Part shown: one piece after another, positions 61,841-64,000 of the stretch | Numbering within the stretch: position 1 is the stretch's first letter | Layout: every line of letters starts with the position of its first letter | NCBI GenBank assembly: GCA_965226435.1 | Contig: CBDDCY010000011.1 | Location: 620,001-684,000, forward strand | DNA: 64,000 bases | Source: UBA6623 sp965226435 | GTDB lineage: Bacteria > Acidobacteriota > Terriglobia > Bryobacterales > UBA6623 | Direction of reading: 5' to 3' | Translations under genes and position numbers: made by a program | The notes under the pieces: model-generated | What the model was told of the DNA's origin: nothing | What the model saw: only the letters and a program-made list of their open reading frames with translations | Database searches by the model: none

Positions 61841-62428
61841 ATGGCGGGCAACGCGACAACTGAATTGAGCCGACGGATCACGACGGATTCCGATCCTCTC
61901 GCGCTCCGGCTACCCTCTAACGAAATCGGCATTGGCGCGCTGATTCAGTCGCCGGATTCGGCCGATCTGATCGACGGGGTGACGGTGCAACCGTTTCCGC
62001 TTTGGCCCGACGACCGAGGCTATTTCCTGGAAGTCGCGCGCATCGGGCAGGGCCTGCCGGGGGAGTTTCCTCCCGAATCAACCCAAGTCTCCGCCGCGCT
62101 CAGCTACCCCCGCACGATCAAGGCTTTCCATTACCATTTACACCAAACCGATCTTTGGGTCCCGGCCAAGGGGATGTTTCAAGTCGCCCTGGTCGACTTG
62201 CGGGCCGATTCGCCCACCTTCGGAACTCGAAATACTTTCTACGTCGGGTCGCTGCGGCCGTGGCAAATCCTGATCCCCCCCGGCGTCGGCCATGGATACA
62301 AGGTCATCGGCGACGACCCGGCCATGCTGATCTACGTCACCAACCGCGTCTATAATCCCGCCGACGAGGGGCGCATTGAGTATGACGACGCGGGCATCGG
62401 CTACGACTGGGAGACGCAGCACAAATGA
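61841..62428 (+). CDS. rfbC: dTDP-4-dehydrorhamnose 3,5-epimerase-like protein (RmlC)
   Basis: A 195-residue cupin of the RmlC family, third step of dTDP-L-rhamnose synthesis. DDRGYFLEVARIG matches the opening, the catalytic His lies in IKAFHYHLHQTDLW, and LIPPGVGHGYKVIGD and the late YNPADEGRI follow. A 35-residue extension precedes the usual start. GAGGAG is upstream of the ATG. The stop overlaps the rmlB start by 4 nt. Confidence 0.88.
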   Translation: MAGNATTELSRRITTDSDPLALRLPSNEIGIGALIQSPDSADLIDGVTVQPFPLWPDDRGYFLEVARIGQGLPGEFPPESTQVSAALSYPRTIKAFHYHLHQTDLWVPAKGMFQVALVDLRADSPTFGTRNTFYVGSLRPWQILIPPGVGHGYKVIGDDPAMLIYVTNRVYNPADEGRIEYDDAGIGYDWETQHK

Positions 62429-63456
62429 AACTGTTCGTCACCGGAGGCGCCGGATTCATCGGCTCGGCTTTCATTCGCCTTACGATCGATAACGACCCCG
62501 ATGCCGAAGTGCTGAACTTCGATGCGCTCACGTATGCCGGCAATCTCGAAAATTTGGCCGCCGCGGCCGACGACCCGCGCTATCGCTTCGTCAAGGGGAA
62601 TGTCGCCGACGCGGAGGCTGTGGACCGCGCCGTTTCCGATTGGCGACCCGATGCGATCGTCCACTTCGCCGCCGAGTCTCATGTCGACCGCGGCATCCTC
62701 TCCCCGCAACCCGTGATCGAAACGAATTTCAACGGGACGTTCCAATTGTTGGAGGCCGCCAGGAAGCACAAGATTGCGCGCTACTTGCAAGTCTCGACCG
62801 ACGAGGTGTACGGCAGCATCGATGCGCCCGCCGAGGCTGACGAGAGCTACCCGCTGCGGCCGAGCAGTGCCTATTCGGCTTCCAAGGCCGGCGCGGATTT
62901 GCTGGCGCTTTCCTACGTCACGACCTACAAGATGGATGTGGTCGTGACGCGGGCGTCGAACAACTACGGCCCCTATCATTTCCCCGAAAAGCTGATCCCG
63001 CTGATGATCTCGAACGCTCTCGAGGATCGGCCGCTGCCCGTCTACGGCGACGGCATGCAGGTGCGCGACTGGCTATGGGTCGACGACCATTGCCGCGCGA
63101 TCCGCGCGGTGCTCGACAAGGGCCGAAGCGGCGAGGTCTATAACATCGGGGGCAACCGCGCCTTGCCGAATATCGACGTGGTGCATAAGATTTTGGAAGC
63201 CGTTGGGAAGCCGGAGAGCTTGATTCGCACGGTCGAGGATCGTCCCGGGCACGACCGGCGCTACGCAATCACCAGCGAAAAGGTGATGAACGAAACCGGG
63301 TGGGCGCCGCGCGTCGATTTCGAGTCGGGTCTGGCCGCGGCGGTCGGCTGGTATCGCGACAACTCGGCCTGGGTGGCGCGGGTGCGGTCGGGCGAATACC
63401 GCGATTATTACGAGAAGAACTACGAGCGGCGCGAGGCCGAGTTAAAGCAGTTGTAG
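62425..63456 (+). CDS. rfbB: dTDP-glucose 4,6-dehydratase (RmlB)
   Basis: A 343-residue extended short-chain dehydrogenase. KLFVTGGAGFIGSAFIRL is the NAD-binding motif; HFAAESHVDRGI, VSTDEVYGSI and the catalytic YSASKAGADLL (YxxxK) follow, then RASNNYGPYHFPEKLIP. It makes dTDP-4-keto-6-deoxyglucose, the substrate chain leading to RmlC. RmlA and RmlD are not in the window; wecB, 50 kb away, also serves surface glycans. Confidence 0.95.
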   Translation: MKLFVTGGAGFIGSAFIRLTIDNDPDAEVLNFDALTYAGNLENLAAAADDPRYRFVKGNVADAEAVDRAVSDWRPDAIVHFAAESHVDRGILSPQPVIETNFNGTFQLLEAARKHKIARYLQVSTDEVYGSIDAPAEADESYPLRPSSAYSASKAGADLLALSYVTTYKMDVVVTRASNNYGPYHFPEKLIPLMISNALEDRPLPVYGDGMQVRDWLWVDDHCRAIRAVLDKGRSGEVYNIGGNRALPNIDVVHKILEAVGKPESLIRTVEDRPGHDRRYAITSEKVMNETGWAPRVDFESGLAAAVGWYRDNSAWVARVRSGEYRDYYEKNYERREAELKQL

Positions 63457-63589
63457 AGAACCCGCGGTCGGCGCGGCCCGCAAGAAGGCCGAGTTTGCCG
63501 AGCCGCGGCAGAGCCGGCTGCGTTCGTCGAAGGCCGCTATGTTGGGAATCATGGAAATTCTCCCGGCGGGCGCCATTCGCCGTTCAACG

Positions 63590-64000
63590 ATGCGATTTCG
63601 GCGCGTGGTTGCGTTGGCCGCATTTTTCGCGCTCTTCCTCGCGGCACTGCCGGCGCAGCAACCGTCGGCCTCCGATATCGAGTCGAAGATCACGGCGCTC
63701 CTCGCGGCTGCCCGGCAAGCCGAAGGCCAAAAGGATTTCGCGGCCGCCTCTCGCCACTACCGAGAGATTCTGCGGATCGAGCCCGGCTGGGCTTTGATCC
63801 ATCAGAGTCTCGGGCTCTCTTATCATTTTCAAAATCGGTATTCCGAGGCCGTCGCCGCTTTTCGAAAGGCTCTCGAATTCGACGAGAGCCTATGGGGAGC
63901 CCATCTGTTCCTGGGGATGGACTACTACCGGACCAATCAGTTTCAGAAGGCAGTCCCCGCGCTCGAGCGTAGCGTGGCGCTCAACGCCAAGATGGCCGAG
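63590..64000 (+). CDS. Exported TPR-repeat protein (partial, runs off the window)
   Basis: A frame open to the window end. The ATG at 63590 starts a signal peptide (MRFRRVVALAAFFALFLAAL); earlier ATGs at 63539 and 63551 would add residues that do not fit one. TPR-like helices follow (LLAAARQAEGQKDFAAASRH, YREILRIEPGWALIHQSLGL, EAVAAFRKALEFDESLWGAH, NQFQKAVPALERSVALNA). Function unknown. Confidence 0.78.
   Translation, partial: MRFRRVVALAAFFALFLAALPAQQPSASDIESKITALLAAARQAEGQKDFAAASRHYREILRIEPGWALIHQSLGLSYHFQNRYSEAVAAFRKALEFDESLWGAHLFLGMDYYRTNQFQKAVPALERSVALNAKMAE

Overview
The window looks like the chromosome of a high-GC, free-living Gram-negative bacterium, most probably an acidobacterium. 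The pointers are a secreted VWFA-type protein of the acidobacterial kind, a very large carboxypeptidase-regulatory/TonB-dependent receptor (Oar-like), HpnJ for hopanoid side chains, a ChdC/HemQ haem enzyme and PQQ-type secreted dehydrogenases. This placement is inferred from gene content; no rRNA gene is present.

Layout. 0-6 kb: an IS copy cut off by the window edge has split a type II NADH dehydrogenase; then chdC, a VWA protein and moaC/moeA. 6-9.5 kb: hpnJ, then 1.9 kb without genes that holds two unrelated repeat arrays. 9.5-15 kb: orphan higA-like gene, purH, a SirB1-like protein, wecB, queF and an oxidoreductase. 15-17.4 kb: a second copy of the same IS inside a small nuclease-like gene. 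17.4-30.3 kb: multihaem cytochrome c, Nudix-like, PilZ-like, acyl-CoA synthetase, a frameshifted GT87-like protein, a rhamnose-mutarotase-like lipoprotein, an AKR-like protein, the XPB helicase with its partner, and a FadJ-like enzyme. 30.3-33 kb: a small island of dcm, vsr and a PIN/Phd toxin-antitoxin pair. 34.7-37.8 kb: two ISs side by side, the second inserted at the end of the first. 38-49 kb: TonB receptor, tRNA-Ala(GGC), a beta-propeller protein and a Tad pilus fragment whose flp pilin gene is split by IS256. 49-57.7 kb: lipid kinase, isomerase, a PQQ dehydrogenase split by IS630, LolA-like, FkbM and thioredoxin-like proteins. 57.7-64 kb: a frameshifted IS110, pyrF, rmlC-rmlB and a TPR protein running off the end.

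The main theme is damage by mobile elements. Four host genes can be rejoined in silico across IS insertions, three of them with recognisable target duplications (17 bp, 9 bp, TA). Single-base frameshifts also affect moeA, the GT87-like gene and the IS110 transposase; the IS630 transposase is split at an A7 run. Two transposases of different type share the same structured-looking 3' tail. The most novel-looking non-coding signals are a duplicated 164-bp unit whose two hairpins change sequence but keep pairing, and a 359-bp higher-order repeat array next to it.
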